Below are positions 43,184 to 52,119 of a stretch of DNA of 64,000 bases, piece by piece. The position numbers were made by a program, and so were the translations under genes. The DNA comes from Brevibacillus dissolubilis. GTDB taxonomy: Bacteria > Bacillota > Bacilli > Brevibacillales > Brevibacillaceae. Where the stretch lies: contig NZ_VCNA01000002.1 of assembly GCF_006170445.1 (NCBI RefSeq), positions 372,001-436,000 on the forward strand. Reading direction: 5' to 3'. Positions within the stretch are counted from its first letter, which is position 1, and each line of letters starts with the position of its first letter. The notes under the pieces were generated by a model. That model was not told the origin of the DNA. It saw only the letters and a program-made list of their open reading frames with translations, and searched no databases.

Positions 43184-43268
43184 ATTCCTGATTTATCGTT
43201 TTTTCTGTTGTGTTGGACGTGAATTTATCTGGTTGAAGTGATTTTTTACTGTAAGCGAAACGTCTCTT

Positions 43269-43802
43269 TTAGGCGGTCTCTTGTGGTATTTCGCTCTGAA
43301 ATATAGCTGCTGGATGGAGATTAACCGATTGATATGGAGCAAGCTGTAGGGCCATTATGTCCCGGTCTGTACCTGGTCCATAGTAGTCTTTTTCTGTATG
43401 GCTATAAACAAATCCAAATGAGCGGAGCGCGTTGATGGAGGCTGTGTTCGTTGGATTTACGGTCACTAATACTCGCTCTAGAGTGGGATAGTGGCGTAGG
43501 GCAGCCAAACGCGCTTCAATCAACCTCTTCCCAAGTCCCCTCCCCTGATAATCAGGTGATACATTGCTGAACAGCAAATATCCTGTTGTCTGATACATAT
43601 CCACCCCGGCACAGGCAAACCCGATGATTTTGTCTCCGGTTACTGCCTTAAAAACCAGTTGGGGAAACAGTTCAAAATACTTACGAAGCTCATGGACATT
43701 CATACGGTTCGGAAATGTGACGGAAGAAAGCTGAATCATTTCGTTTAAATCTGCTTTTGCAGCTAATGTGACGGTTGCCTGTTCACCCATAGCAATCACC
43801 AT
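43269..43802 (-). CDS. GNAT-family N-acetyltransferase
   Basis: 177 residues. The acetyl-CoA-binding motif A is LLFSNVSPDYQGRGLGKRLIEARL (Q-G-R-G-L-G), and VNPTNTASINALRSFGF is motif B. It resembles ribosomal-protein or small-molecule acetyltransferases; the acceptor is unknown. The start may be ATG 43802 or the ATG four codons later, which has GGTGAT about 4 nt upstream. It stands alone. The 554 nt upstream (43803-44356) hold structured element copy 3 and the terminator of the recycling operon. Confidence 0.85.
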   Translation of the reverse strand: MVIAMGEQATVTLAAKADLNEMIQLSSVTFPNRMNVHELRKYFELFPQLVFKAVTGDKIIGFACAGVDMYQTTGYLLFSNVSPDYQGRGLGKRLIEARLAALRHYPTLERVLVTVNPTNTASINALRSFGFVYSHTEKDYYGPGTDRDIMALQLAPYQSVNLHPAAIFQSEIPQETA

Positions 43803-44017
43803 TCCCCGGAAAAAAATGAACGTGAATCAAAATGAACGCGTGAAACGTAGTGGTGCCAGTTCACATCAAGATGCAGCATTTCACACAGATATTAGGATAA
43901 GGGTTGAATGTGAAGCTAGGAGTGGGGTTTTTATTAGGGTTTTATTAAGGAATGTTAAACGTGGAGTGGATGGTATTGATCAGGTTTATTGGATGATTTT
44001 CAAAATGCACAGCTTGA

Positions 44018-44248
44018 GGAGAGCAGGCGTGTTGCAAGTGGAAGAGCTCCTTTGAAACCCCAACCCAGCGAAGAGAAAAGCAAGGGCGGCAATAGCTCCC
44101 CCGATCTACTCAGGGGCAAACCTCTACGCTTGAACCTTCTTCTGTGAAATTTTTGACCCGGACAAGCCCTTGCTTTTCTCGCAGCGGACAGTCAATCCCC
44201 CTTGCAGGGTTTCAACAGAGGTATAACACTGCAACACGCCTGCTCTCC
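44018..44248 (-). repeat. Structured intergenic element, copy 3 of 3 (opposite orientation)
   Basis: 231 bp, read on the minus strand. P1 is 44248-44227 with 44040-44018 (22 bp plus one bulge), P2 44215-44210 with 44057-44052, P3 hairpin 44209-44198 with a GCAA loop, P4 44180-44166 with 44087-44073 (15 bp, perfect). CCGCTGCG, CTTGTCCGGGTCAAAA and CGCTGGG occur in the same order as in copies 1 and 2. P1 is wholly different in sequence from the other copies but fully paired. It lies between the acetyltransferase start and the terminator of the recycling operon. Confidence 0.75.
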
Positions 44249-44283
44249 CCTCCACCTAAACTACTGAAACATAGCAAAAAGGA

Positions 44284-44311
44284 AGCCCGGCTTATCATCC
44301 CCAGCCGGACT
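44284..44311 (-). terminator. Intrinsic terminator of the cell-wall recycling operon
   Basis: AGTCCGGCT pairs with AGCCGGGCT (one U-G pair), then CCTTTTTGC on the minus strand, 46 nt after the spoIID-like stop codon. Confidence 0.7.
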
Positions 44312-44356
44312 CCCCTCTTACAAACCTGTAACAAAGCCTATTCAAAGCAAACTACC

Positions 44357-46333
44357 CTATTGAGCAATCGCCTTATAAGATGTTTCTTTTTCATACACAT
44401 TGACCAATTCTGCATTCGGATAGTAAGCGCGCAGGATCTGCTCTACTTTCCATCCTTTTGCACCGAGGCTGGATGCGCCGTATTGGCTCATACCTGCGCC
44501 GTGGCCGTTACCGCCACCGTAGAAGGTGACTGAAGTGATCGCGTCGTTAGCATCTTTTACGATGTCAAAGGTGGCGAAGGAAGACGGCAGAATGGTGTAG
44601 TTCTTCATGGTCGCAGTTGCATCGTAGGTAGTGGAGGCGCCTTTTGCACGATACAAGAGGACATCATTGCCCAGAGTGAATGATTTGCTTGGGCGAATGG
44701 TGAAACGGATGTTGTATTCTTTGACGATTTTGTAGGTGCCGGTGGAGCTTTCGATGACGAGTTCCATCATGTTGCCACCTTGGCCGCGTTTGGAGACGTA
44801 GAGGTTTTTCAAAGTGCCGATCCCTGCTGCCGGAATTGGCTTGGAGACGAATTGACCGTTGGAATCAAGGGTCAGGACGAATTTCGGATCAGCGGTGTAA
44901 CGGCCTGCGATATTGGTGTTGATGCTGTTTTCCAGTTCTTGCTTGGAGAACGTCACTTTCCAGCGGAAGTAGAAAGAATCAGAATCGTAGCCGGTATAGC
45001 TTACGTTTTTGTAGAAAGCATTGAGTTGTTCTTCATTGGTAGTGTCGATCTGTACCATTTTGCTGTTATCAGCAGGATCGTAGGTATATGGCTGGCCTTG
45101 CAGGTAGGCAACTGGAGTGCCTGGGAACGCTCCGTTGGCATCTGCCCATACTTCGTGCTTGGCTGCACCGAAGCCGCCGGAAGTGGAGTAATAGCGGGCA
45201 TCGACGAGATCACCGTTATGCTCCATGATGATTCCTTTGGTTTCGTTGACTGCTTGTGTGGTCAGGGCATTTTCTGCGCTGTTGTTGTAGACCTGGCTCA
45301 GGGTGCTGTCGTCTACGTGGAAGCCTTTGGTAGCATAGCGGTTGCTGTAGTAGTCGCTGAGCGCATAGGTACGGGCTGCTACGCTTTGTGCTTTCAGCGC
45401 TTCAATCCCAAAAGATGCTGGCATTTCGCTTGGAACGACTTGGTAGAGGTAATTTTCGAGCAATACTTCGTTGATGACATTGAGTTTGCCTGCGGCAGCG
45501 GCTGGGGTTACTTCAAAGAAACCACGGTAGAGTGGATTGCCGTAAGCGCGGGTATAGGACATCACTTGTACGAGGGAGTCTGCCTGTGCCGGCAGAACAT
45601 AGAGGCGGTTGGCTGTCGTGTAAGCTTCTGTGCCGTTCACAGTCACTTTCAGTTGGCCTGCTGCTGGAGTGATGCTGAGGAGTGTGTTCGGTTCTACGTT
45701 GATGGTTTTGTCCGCTTTTTTATCGGTCAATTGGAGGCCGCCTGCGGATTTCACGTCAAATTTGGTGTGGTCAAGGGAAGCAAAGCCTTGGTTCATAATC
45801 CCGATGCGCATGGTTTTGGTTGGGGTTGGACCATCAAGAACGACCAAATCAACCTTGCCGTCTGCGGTGTAGTACGTTTTGATATTTTCAGCACCTACAT
45901 AGACGTCTTGCAGGCTCTTTGCTGTTACTTGGTCGCCTTTTACCTGATAGACCGCGTATGGTTGGTTCAGTGAAACCCAGCCTTTCTTTTCGAGATCGAG
46001 CTGTTTTTTCGCGGTATCCTTCGCCATGATTTTTTCTTGGCTGGATGGGACGATTAGCTTTTCTTCGAATTTGACGATCATGTCATCATGGACTTTGGCA
46101 TTGACGAAGTCGCCTGCATGGACATCTACAGACTTGTTGGCTGTTTTGAAGGTCTGAAGCTGGCCGTCAGTAATCAGTTGATAGGTTTGGAACGCCCCTT
46201 CATCTGTTACAGCAGCGACATAAGCGCGTTCGACGGAGTCTGTCTTGTCTGTGCCGACCGCGCCTGCTCCGCTGCCAAACATCATACTGAACAGGAGTGT
46301 AGTGATAGGAATGATCCTGTTTATTTTTTTCAT
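44357..46333 (-). CDS. Secreted SpoIID/LytB-domain protein, predicted lytic transglycosylase
   Basis: 658 residues with a signal peptide (IIPITTLLFSMMFGSGAGA). A unique N-terminal region of about 250 residues precedes the SpoIID domain: YLYQVVPSEMPASFGIEALKAQSVAARTYAL includes the catalytic Glu (SEMP), ARYYSTSGGFGA and GNGHGAGMSQYGASSLGAKGW. SpoIID cleaves denuded glycan strands to leave 1,6-anhydro-MurNAc ends (known for the sporulation protein). The gene starts 27 nt after nagB with GAGAGGAG upstream, so it is the last gene of the recycling operon that also carries anmK, the anhydro-MurNAc kinase. It is about twice the length of SpoIID. Confidence 0.88.
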   Translation of the reverse strand: MKKINRIIPITTLLFSMMFGSGAGAVGTDKTDSVERAYVAAVTDEGAFQTYQLITDGQLQTFKTANKSVDVHAGDFVNAKVHDDMIVKFEEKLIVPSSQEKIMAKDTAKKQLDLEKKGWVSLNQPYAVYQVKGDQVTAKSLQDVYVGAENIKTYYTADGKVDLVVLDGPTPTKTMRIGIMNQGFASLDHTKFDVKSAGGLQLTDKKADKTINVEPNTLLSITPAAGQLKVTVNGTEAYTTANRLYVLPAQADSLVQVMSYTRAYGNPLYRGFFEVTPAAAAGKLNVINEVLLENYLYQVVPSEMPASFGIEALKAQSVAARTYALSDYYSNRYATKGFHVDDSTLSQVYNNSAENALTTQAVNETKGIIMEHNGDLVDARYYSTSGGFGAAKHEVWADANGAFPGTPVAYLQGQPYTYDPADNSKMVQIDTTNEEQLNAFYKNVSYTGYDSDSFYFRWKVTFSKQELENSINTNIAGRYTADPKFVLTLDSNGQFVSKPIPAAGIGTLKNLYVSKRGQGGNMMELVIESSTGTYKIVKEYNIRFTIRPSKSFTLGNDVLLYRAKGASTTYDATATMKNYTILPSSFATFDIVKDANDAITSVTFYGGGNGHGAGMSQYGASSLGAKGWKVEQILRAYYPNAELVNVYEKETSYKAIAQ

Positions 46334-46360
46334 CCGTAGTTCTCCTCTCATCTTATCTGT

Positions 46361-47104
46361 TTAGGATGTGGCGCATGACGCAACGAGGCTTCCCGCTTCC
46401 TCGTCGACGAAGATACCTACATTGTCATGCAGCTTGAGAAAAGAGGCCGGAATATCCGTCGTGATGCCTGTATGTATGAGTTTGTGGATAATCTCCGCCT
46501 TATCGCGGCCAGTGGCGAGCAATAGGATTCGCTTGGCCTTGAGAATGTTCTGCATGCCCATGGTGATTGCTTGTGTGGGCACTTGTTCGATAGAAGTGAA
46601 GAAACGTGCATTCGCTTCAATCGTGGTAGGCTTGAGACGGACGAGATGGGTGCCGGGATGAAGTTCTTTGGCCGGTTCGTTAAAACCGATATGACCATTG
46701 TGACCGATCCCGAGAAGCTGCAGGTCGACGCCTCCTGCCCGCTCCATCTCTGCCTCGTATTCGCGGCAGTATGCTTCCACGTCTGCCGGCTGTCCGGATG
46801 GGATATGGATGTTGTCCTCTTGGATATTGATGTGGGAGAACAGATGGGTCTGCATGAACTGATAGTAGCTCTGATCGTGGGAACGGTCTAACCCGTAATA
46901 TTCATCCAGATTGAACGTCCTCACCTGTGAAAAATCGATCCGTCCTGCCTGATGACGGCGAATCAGCTCCTGATAGACAGGAATGGGTGTGCTCCCGGTG
47001 GCAAGTCCAAGCACTGCGTCCGGCTTACGCTTAATCAGATTTTCGATCTCATCTGCCACAAGTTGACTGATCTTTTGTTCGTTCTGGGCGATGTTCAATT
47101 TCAT
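46361..47104 (-). CDS. nagB: Glucosamine-6-phosphate deaminase NagB
   Basis: Converts glucosamine 6-phosphate to fructose 6-phosphate and ammonia. 247 residues. LGLATGSTPIPVYQELIRRH is the phosphate loop, FNLDEYYGLDRSHDQSYY the active-site Asp region, and LLGIGHNGHIGFNEP the catalytic His motif. The ATG overlaps the nagA stop (ATGA) and has AAAGGAGG upstream; the frame open 17 codons further is not used. Confidence 0.97.
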   Translation of the reverse strand: MKLNIAQNEQKISQLVADEIENLIKRKPDAVLGLATGSTPIPVYQELIRRHQAGRIDFSQVRTFNLDEYYGLDRSHDQSYYQFMQTHLFSHINIQEDNIHIPSGQPADVEAYCREYEAEMERAGGVDLQLLGIGHNGHIGFNEPAKELHPGTHLVRLKPTTIEANARFFTSIEQVPTQAITMGMQNILKAKRILLLATGRDKAEIIHKLIHTGITTDIPASFLKLHDNVGIFVDEEAGSLVASCATS

Positions 47105-48393
47105 TCTGTACGTCCTCCTTTTACCCATTGGCCTGCTACCATTACATCCGTACATTCATTATCCCGAAAGATAACGACGTCTGCAATTTTTTCTGGGGCC
47201 AGTGTTCCCAACTGATCCTCCACACCAAGAATTCTTGCGGGGTTGGTACTCATCCACTGAAAACGGTCTACGATCGAGAGCGTAAGCTCATCCGCCAAAA
47301 AGCGGTACGCAGTCGCCATGTCGAGGCAGCTGCCTGCCAAAGTGCCGTCTGCAAGCACGGCTTTGCGATCTTTGACATAGACGGTCAGCCCGCCGAGATC
47401 GGTTACACCATCGCCCAAGCCGACTGCCCGGATGGCGTCAGTCACGATGGCAATCTCCGACTTTTTCTTGGCACGAATCGCCAGCTGCATGATCGCTGGA
47501 TGTACATGCAGACCGTCCGCAATGAACTCCACCGTCATCCCGTCATGGTTGAGCGCATAGGTGATTGGACCAGGTGATCGGTGATGGATCGGCGGCATGG
47601 CATTGCACAGATGCGTGATATGGGTCGCGCCGTGCGAAAATGCCGCGTCCACCTCTTCATAAGTCGCTTCTGTGTGTCCGATGCTGACGACTACCCCATC
47701 GTTTTTCAACTGAGTGATCGTGTTCAAGTCGGGCAGACGTTCAGGAGCTAGCGTAATCAGCTTGACGCGGTGCTCGGAGGCTGTCTGGTAGGCATCGAAC
47801 TCTTCCATAGAAAAAGCCCGGATGTAGTCGGCATTTTGTGCGCCTTTTTTCGCTGGAGCGATATATGGGCCTTCCAGATGGATACCAAGCGGCAATGCAC
47901 CTGTCAGCGGCTTCCCCGCACGATTGGGGTTCAAATGCTTGCGGTCATGATCGTCACTCAGATCCGCGTCAGAGCCTTGCCCCTGTCCCTGACCGATCCC
48001 GAGCTGCCCAAACCATTCACGAGTCGCCTCGCAAACCTTCATTAATGCCTCATGCGAACCTGTCACGGTCGTCAGCAAAAAGCGTGTCGTCCCATACTCA
48101 GCGTGCGTTTTGGCCATCTGCTCATACGCTTCCACCGTCGCGTCCATCACATCTGCCCCGCCCCCGCCGTGTACATGCAGGTCGATAAAACCCGGTCCGA
48201 CAACGGCACCTGTGCAGTCAACCGTCTGATACGTGATGCCCGACCCAGACGCATCGCGGAGATATTGCTCCAGCTCTGCCTGATTACCACTCTCCACGAA
48301 CGCCTTGATCCGTCCTGCTTCGATCACGAGATGCCCTTCCCGTAGCTCTTCCCCGATCACACATTGTCCATGCTGCAAAATCCAGTGGCTCAT
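47101..48393 (-). CDS. nagA: N-acetylglucosamine-6-phosphate deacetylase NagA
   Basis: Deacetylates GlcNAc-6-phosphate from MurQ, or from uptake and phosphorylation, for NagB. 430 residues. GFIDLHVHGGGGADVMD is the metal motif, GIHLEGPYIAPAKKGAQ binds metal and substrate, THLCNAMPPIHHRSPG and IVTDAIRAVGLGDG hold the catalytic Asp. An insert (about 130-155; Gln/Gly-rich, then acidic, GQGQGQGSDADLSDDHDRKH) interrupts the normal TIM-barrel order. It lies 18 nt after anmK. Confidence 0.95.
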   Translation of the reverse strand: MSHWILQHGQCVIGEELREGHLVIEAGRIKAFVESGNQAELEQYLRDASGSGITYQTVDCTGAVVGPGFIDLHVHGGGGADVMDATVEAYEQMAKTHAEYGTTRFLLTTVTGSHEALMKVCEATREWFGQLGIGQGQGQGSDADLSDDHDRKHLNPNRAGKPLTGALPLGIHLEGPYIAPAKKGAQNADYIRAFSMEEFDAYQTASEHRVKLITLAPERLPDLNTITQLKNDGVVVSIGHTEATYEEVDAAFSHGATHITHLCNAMPPIHHRSPGPITYALNHDGMTVEFIADGLHVHPAIMQLAIRAKKKSEIAIVTDAIRAVGLGDGVTDLGGLTVYVKDRKAVLADGTLAGSCLDMATAYRFLADELTLSIVDRFQWMSTNPARILGVEDQLGTLAPEKIADVVIFRDNECTDVMVAGQWVKGGRTE

Positions 48394-48411
48394 CGCTTTC
48401 CTCTTCCCCTT

Positions 48412-49605
48412 TTACAAAGACAATTTCCCTAAGACGCAGGGGTGCGCGGCACCTGTCGCGGACGGTACATTGCTTGGATTGCCCATGATCGTCTCGTGCG
48501 CCAGAATGGCAAAGGCAATCGCTTCCTTCGCGTCGCTTGCGTAGCCTTTGTCCTCCTGAGTCGAGACTGGAATCGTCCCAAGCAGCTCGCGCAGACAACC
48601 AAGCAAGGTCGGATTGTAGCTTCCCCCGCCGCCTATGATCACTTCATCAATCGTGTCATGATCAAGCAAAAAGCGGCGATACTGATCTGCAATCGTCTCC
48701 GCTGTAAAACGGGTAATGGTCGCAACAATATCCGCATCCGAAATCCCGTCTGCCCGCATCTGACTCACGATCTCACGGGTATGCTGTACGCCGAATGTCT
48801 CGCGTCCCGTCGATTTTGGAGCCTGCATGGAAAAATACGGATGCGTGAGCCAACGCTCAATATATGCCATCTGAGCTTGTCCTGTCGCGGCGAATTGCCC
48901 GCCGTTGTCATAGCTTTCCCGTCCATCGGTGATGATCTGCATCGCTGCATCAATCATCATGTTGCCCGGTCCTGTGTCAAAGGCCATAACCGAATCCATC
49001 CTACCACTTTTCGGCAAGAATGTAACGTTCCCTATGCCCCCAATATTCTGGAGTGCAATATTTTTGTCAGGTTGAGCATAGAGAACATATTCAGTATAAG
49101 GCACAAGGGGTGCACCTTGTCCACCTGCCGCCATGTCGCGGACACGGAAATCAGAGACAACCGGACAGCCGATCCGTTCCGCGATGACCGAGGCTTCCCC
49201 GATCTGCAGGGTGGATGGGACGAGCCCCGTTTGGGAAGTGTCCATGCCTGGGGGAATGTGATACACCGTCTGCCCGTGCGACCCGATCAGATCAACCGCA
49301 CTCTTGGGCAGACCTGTCTCCGCCAGCAGTTGTTCCACTGCATCTGCAAAATGCATACCGATCACAAAATTCATGCTGCACAAATGATCGACACGGCTTC
49401 TCTCTGGCGAAAACAGTTGAAAAATCTCCGCCCGCACAGCTTCCGGGTACGGGCGGCTGACATAATGAAGCAATTGGCACGACGTATCGCGTCCATGTCC
49501 GCTGACCTTGACCAAAGCGGCATCAATCGCATCCACAGACGTGCCGGACATCAGCCCGACGATCAGCTTTTCTGGTTTGTCCCACAGGGCTTGCAGTCGC
49601 TTCAT
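48412..49605 (-). CDS. anmK: Anhydro-N-acetylmuramic acid kinase AnmK
   Basis: Phosphorylates and opens 1,6-anhydro-MurNAc to MurNAc-6-phosphate, the substrate of MurQ. 397 residues from the ATG that overlaps the nagZ stop as ATGA; an ATG four codons earlier also exists (401 residues). The nucleotide-binding start is VGLMSGTSVDAIDAALV. NIGGIGNVTFLP and FDTGPGNMMIDAAM are further signatures. Presence in a Gram-positive operon with nagZ and murQ indicates use of lytic transglycosylase products. Confidence 0.95.
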   Translation of the reverse strand: MKRLQALWDKPEKLIVGLMSGTSVDAIDAALVKVSGHGRDTSCQLLHYVSRPYPEAVRAEIFQLFSPERSRVDHLCSMNFVIGMHFADAVEQLLAETGLPKSAVDLIGSHGQTVYHIPPGMDTSQTGLVPSTLQIGEASVIAERIGCPVVSDFRVRDMAAGGQGAPLVPYTEYVLYAQPDKNIALQNIGGIGNVTFLPKSGRMDSVMAFDTGPGNMMIDAAMQIITDGRESYDNGGQFAATGQAQMAYIERWLTHPYFSMQAPKSTGRETFGVQHTREIVSQMRADGISDADIVATITRFTAETIADQYRRFLLDHDTIDEVIIGGGGSYNPTLLGCLRELLGTIPVSTQEDKGYASDAKEAIAFAILAHETIMGNPSNVPSATGAAHPCVLGKLSL

Positions 49606-51263
49606 GACAGGGACCATCCATAGGAAAATTCATCAGAGAGCGTCACCGGAAGCTGACCTAATGCTTGGAGCTGACCCGCAAGAAGCTTCGCTACGGTATC
49701 GAGCGCGAGCGGACGGCTTTCGTAAGTGGCGAGGAAGGTTGGGACTTCAGGGAATTGATGGAAGTCGAATGGATTGCGAAGAGCTACTACGATGAGACGC
49801 GGGCTTGTCGCGGTATGTTTCAACCCGTTCTGGCTTCCCCGCTCCATCAACCGTTTCACCAGCTCCACCTGTTTGGGATGAAACATCGCATTATACGTTG
49901 CCACGATAATCTGCCCCACGTGCTCGGTTTCAATCAAAATCTGCTCGATTTCCTGCTCGGTCGGATTGGTCTCGACGATCTTCTCGGTTACATCTCCGCC
50001 AAGATAGCGGGCCAGACGAAGGCCAAGGGTAGCTTTTTGCTCCAGCTGCTCATCCACTTCCGCCGTCACGCCAATCCGCGGGATGACCACATAGGTGGCT
50101 TCCGCCTTTTGCAATGGAATGGCTTTGTTCTCATCCTTCACCAGAGTCATACTGCGTTCACTCAGGCTTCTCGCCAAGCTTCTGCTGGCTTCTGTCGAGA
50201 GAATCTGCCGGGCTTCGAACCAGTCGGACACGCTTTGATCGATGTGACGGGTTGCTTTTAGACGCAATATTCGCTCTACGGACTGGTTGATCCGCTCTTC
50301 GCTGATCCGTCCGCTCTCGACCGCTTGTACCAGTGCTTCAATCGCCCCGACTTGGCGGTCCATCCGATGGCTGATCAGCACTTGGTCAACGCCTGCTTCG
50401 ACTGCAAGCACAGCGGCACGCTCCGTACCGAAATGATCCGAGATCGCTTTCATCTCCATACAGTCGGTGACGATGACACCGTCATAGCCCATTTTCTCAC
50501 GCAAAAGCCCTGTGATGATACTCTTCGACAGCGTGGATGGGAGTGGTTTGCCTGTCTCATCCGTCTCCTGATCCAAAGCCGTAAACACCACATGCGCTGT
50601 CATAATCGAATCGACACCCTCGTTGATGGCGCGTTGGAACGGCACAAGCTCGACTGCTTGCAGGCGTGACATCTCATGTGGAATCACCGGCAAGTCCAAG
50701 TGCGAATCCACCTGTGTATCACCATGACCGGGAAAATGCTTGATCGTTGCCGATACTCCCGCATCCTGATAGCCTTTGACCGCAGCAGCCCCCATCTGTG
50801 CGACCAGCTCCGGATTCTCGCCATAGGAGCGCACCCCGATTACTGGATTTTTCGGATTGTTGTTCACGTCCAGGCACGGCGCATAGTTGACATTGATCCC
50901 TAATACACGCAGCTCGGTACCGCTCACTTTTGCCGATTCGTATACGCCCTCTACATCACGGGTCGCACCGAGAGCCATATTTCCAGGCATCAGCGTGACG
51001 CCCTCTGTAATCCGCGCCACCATGCCGCCTTCTTGGTCAATCGAGATCAAGAGCGGGATGTCCGCCCTCTTTTGCAGGGCTTGGGACAGCTCAAATACCT
51101 GCTTGGGATTAGCGATATTGCGGCTAAAGTAAATAACGCCGCCGAGGTGATGCTGCTCGATCAGCTCCACAATCTCAGGCGACGGCTCTGTTCCCTCAAA
51201 TCCGCAGCAGATCATCTGGCCGATTTTTTGGCGCAATGTCAGGCGGTTGATGTCTATATTCAT
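49602..51263 (-). CDS. nagZ: Beta-N-acetylglucosaminidase NagZ (GH3)
   Basis: Removes GlcNAc from muropeptides or GlcNAc-(anhydro)MurNAc. 553 residues: a GH3 barrel with ISIDQEGGMVARI, the NagZ motif KHFPGHGDTQVDSHLDLP (His general acid on the loop) and VIVTDCMEMKAI with the nucleophile Asp. A C-terminal alpha/beta domain follows, as in Bacillus NagZ. No signal peptide is visible from this start, so action in the cytoplasm is likely. The frame is open 24 codons further up, but the ATG used has a G-rich ribosome site and matches the domain start. Confidence 0.93.
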   Translation of the reverse strand: MNIDINRLTLRQKIGQMICCGFEGTEPSPEIVELIEQHHLGGVIYFSRNIANPKQVFELSQALQKRADIPLLISIDQEGGMVARITEGVTLMPGNMALGATRDVEGVYESAKVSGTELRVLGINVNYAPCLDVNNNPKNPVIGVRSYGENPELVAQMGAAAVKGYQDAGVSATIKHFPGHGDTQVDSHLDLPVIPHEMSRLQAVELVPFQRAINEGVDSIMTAHVVFTALDQETDETGKPLPSTLSKSIITGLLREKMGYDGVIVTDCMEMKAISDHFGTERAAVLAVEAGVDQVLISHRMDRQVGAIEALVQAVESGRISEERINQSVERILRLKATRHIDQSVSDWFEARQILSTEASRSLARSLSERSMTLVKDENKAIPLQKAEATYVVIPRIGVTAEVDEQLEQKATLGLRLARYLGGDVTEKIVETNPTEQEIEQILIETEHVGQIIVATYNAMFHPKQVELVKRLMERGSQNGLKHTATSPRLIVVALRNPFDFHQFPEVPTFLATYESRPLALDTVAKLLAGQLQALGQLPVTLSDEFSYGWSLS

Positions 51264-51354
51264 GCTCGTGAGATCCCCCTTTTCGGTCTGGTCAGGACAT
51301 CTGTCTATTTTCATACGCATTACTTCCATACACATAACCTTACATATCCACTAC

Positions 51355-52014
51355 TTACACGGGCAAATCGCGGGAACGGTCACTCATCAGCACATTGCGC
51401 GTCAGGTTGTTCGTCATCGTCGTGTAGATCGCCGGATACAGGAACAAAAATCCAACCACGGTAAACAACAACGCAGCCGCCAGACACCAGAGCTGCAGGC
51501 AAGCCCCCAGCGTATACAGTGGATGACGGATGAACAGCTTGACACTGGCAAACATGCTGTCTTTGAGCGTGTAGCCATACTGGGTCAACAGCGGCATCGT
51601 ATACAGCTGGCTGATGAAAATCATCCCGACAAAATACGTCTGAAAGCACGCCAGCACAAATGTCCACTGGCTTCCCGTATTGGCATGATACCACCACGCA
51701 GAGCCGACGATCAGCGCAAAGAAGCACATCGCACCCCCAAACAGAATGCCTTTTCCAGCGTATTTCGGGATGGTTTTCAAAAAGCCTTTGACCGTTACTT
51801 TCTCATAATCATCGAAGTTGCCTGTTTCATAAGTCAAGGCAAGCATCAGCGGCCCAATGAGCAAGATCAGATAAGCGACCGCAACATATACGTGCAGGAG
51901 GAGAACCCCAGGACTGAGCAAGATCAGTACCGTCAGATTGAGCAGGATGATGGTCATCAGGTTTTTGTAGGATTCTCGTGCTGTCAATTGCAGGATGTGT
52001 GTCAAACTGTTCAT
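51355..52014 (-). CDS. YesL-like DUF624 membrane protein
   Basis: 219 residues with about five membrane segments (for example LMTIILLNLTVLILLSPGVLLL and VYVAVAYLILLIGPLMLAL). DUF624 proteins are often encoded beside sugar ABC transporters in Bacilli; their role is unknown. Here it lies between the transporter ATPase gene and nagZ, on the same message by spacing (105 and 91 nt). Confidence 0.8.
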   Translation of the reverse strand: MNSLTHILQLTARESYKNLMTIILLNLTVLILLSPGVLLLHVYVAVAYLILLIGPLMLALTYETGNFDDYEKVTVKGFLKTIPKYAGKGILFGGAMCFFALIVGSAWWYHANTGSQWTFVLACFQTYFVGMIFISQLYTMPLLTQYGYTLKDSMFASVKLFIRHPLYTLGACLQLWCLAAALLFTVVGFLFLYPAIYTTMTNNLTRNVLMSDRSRDLPV

Positions 52015-52119
52015 CGTGTGTTTCCTCCCCTGTTGCGCCGTAATGATGCGGCCGCATACTGTTGCTTGTAAGCAAGTACCAGACTCGGCTTCGACTTGAC
52101 GCGTAGACTTGATTCGTTT

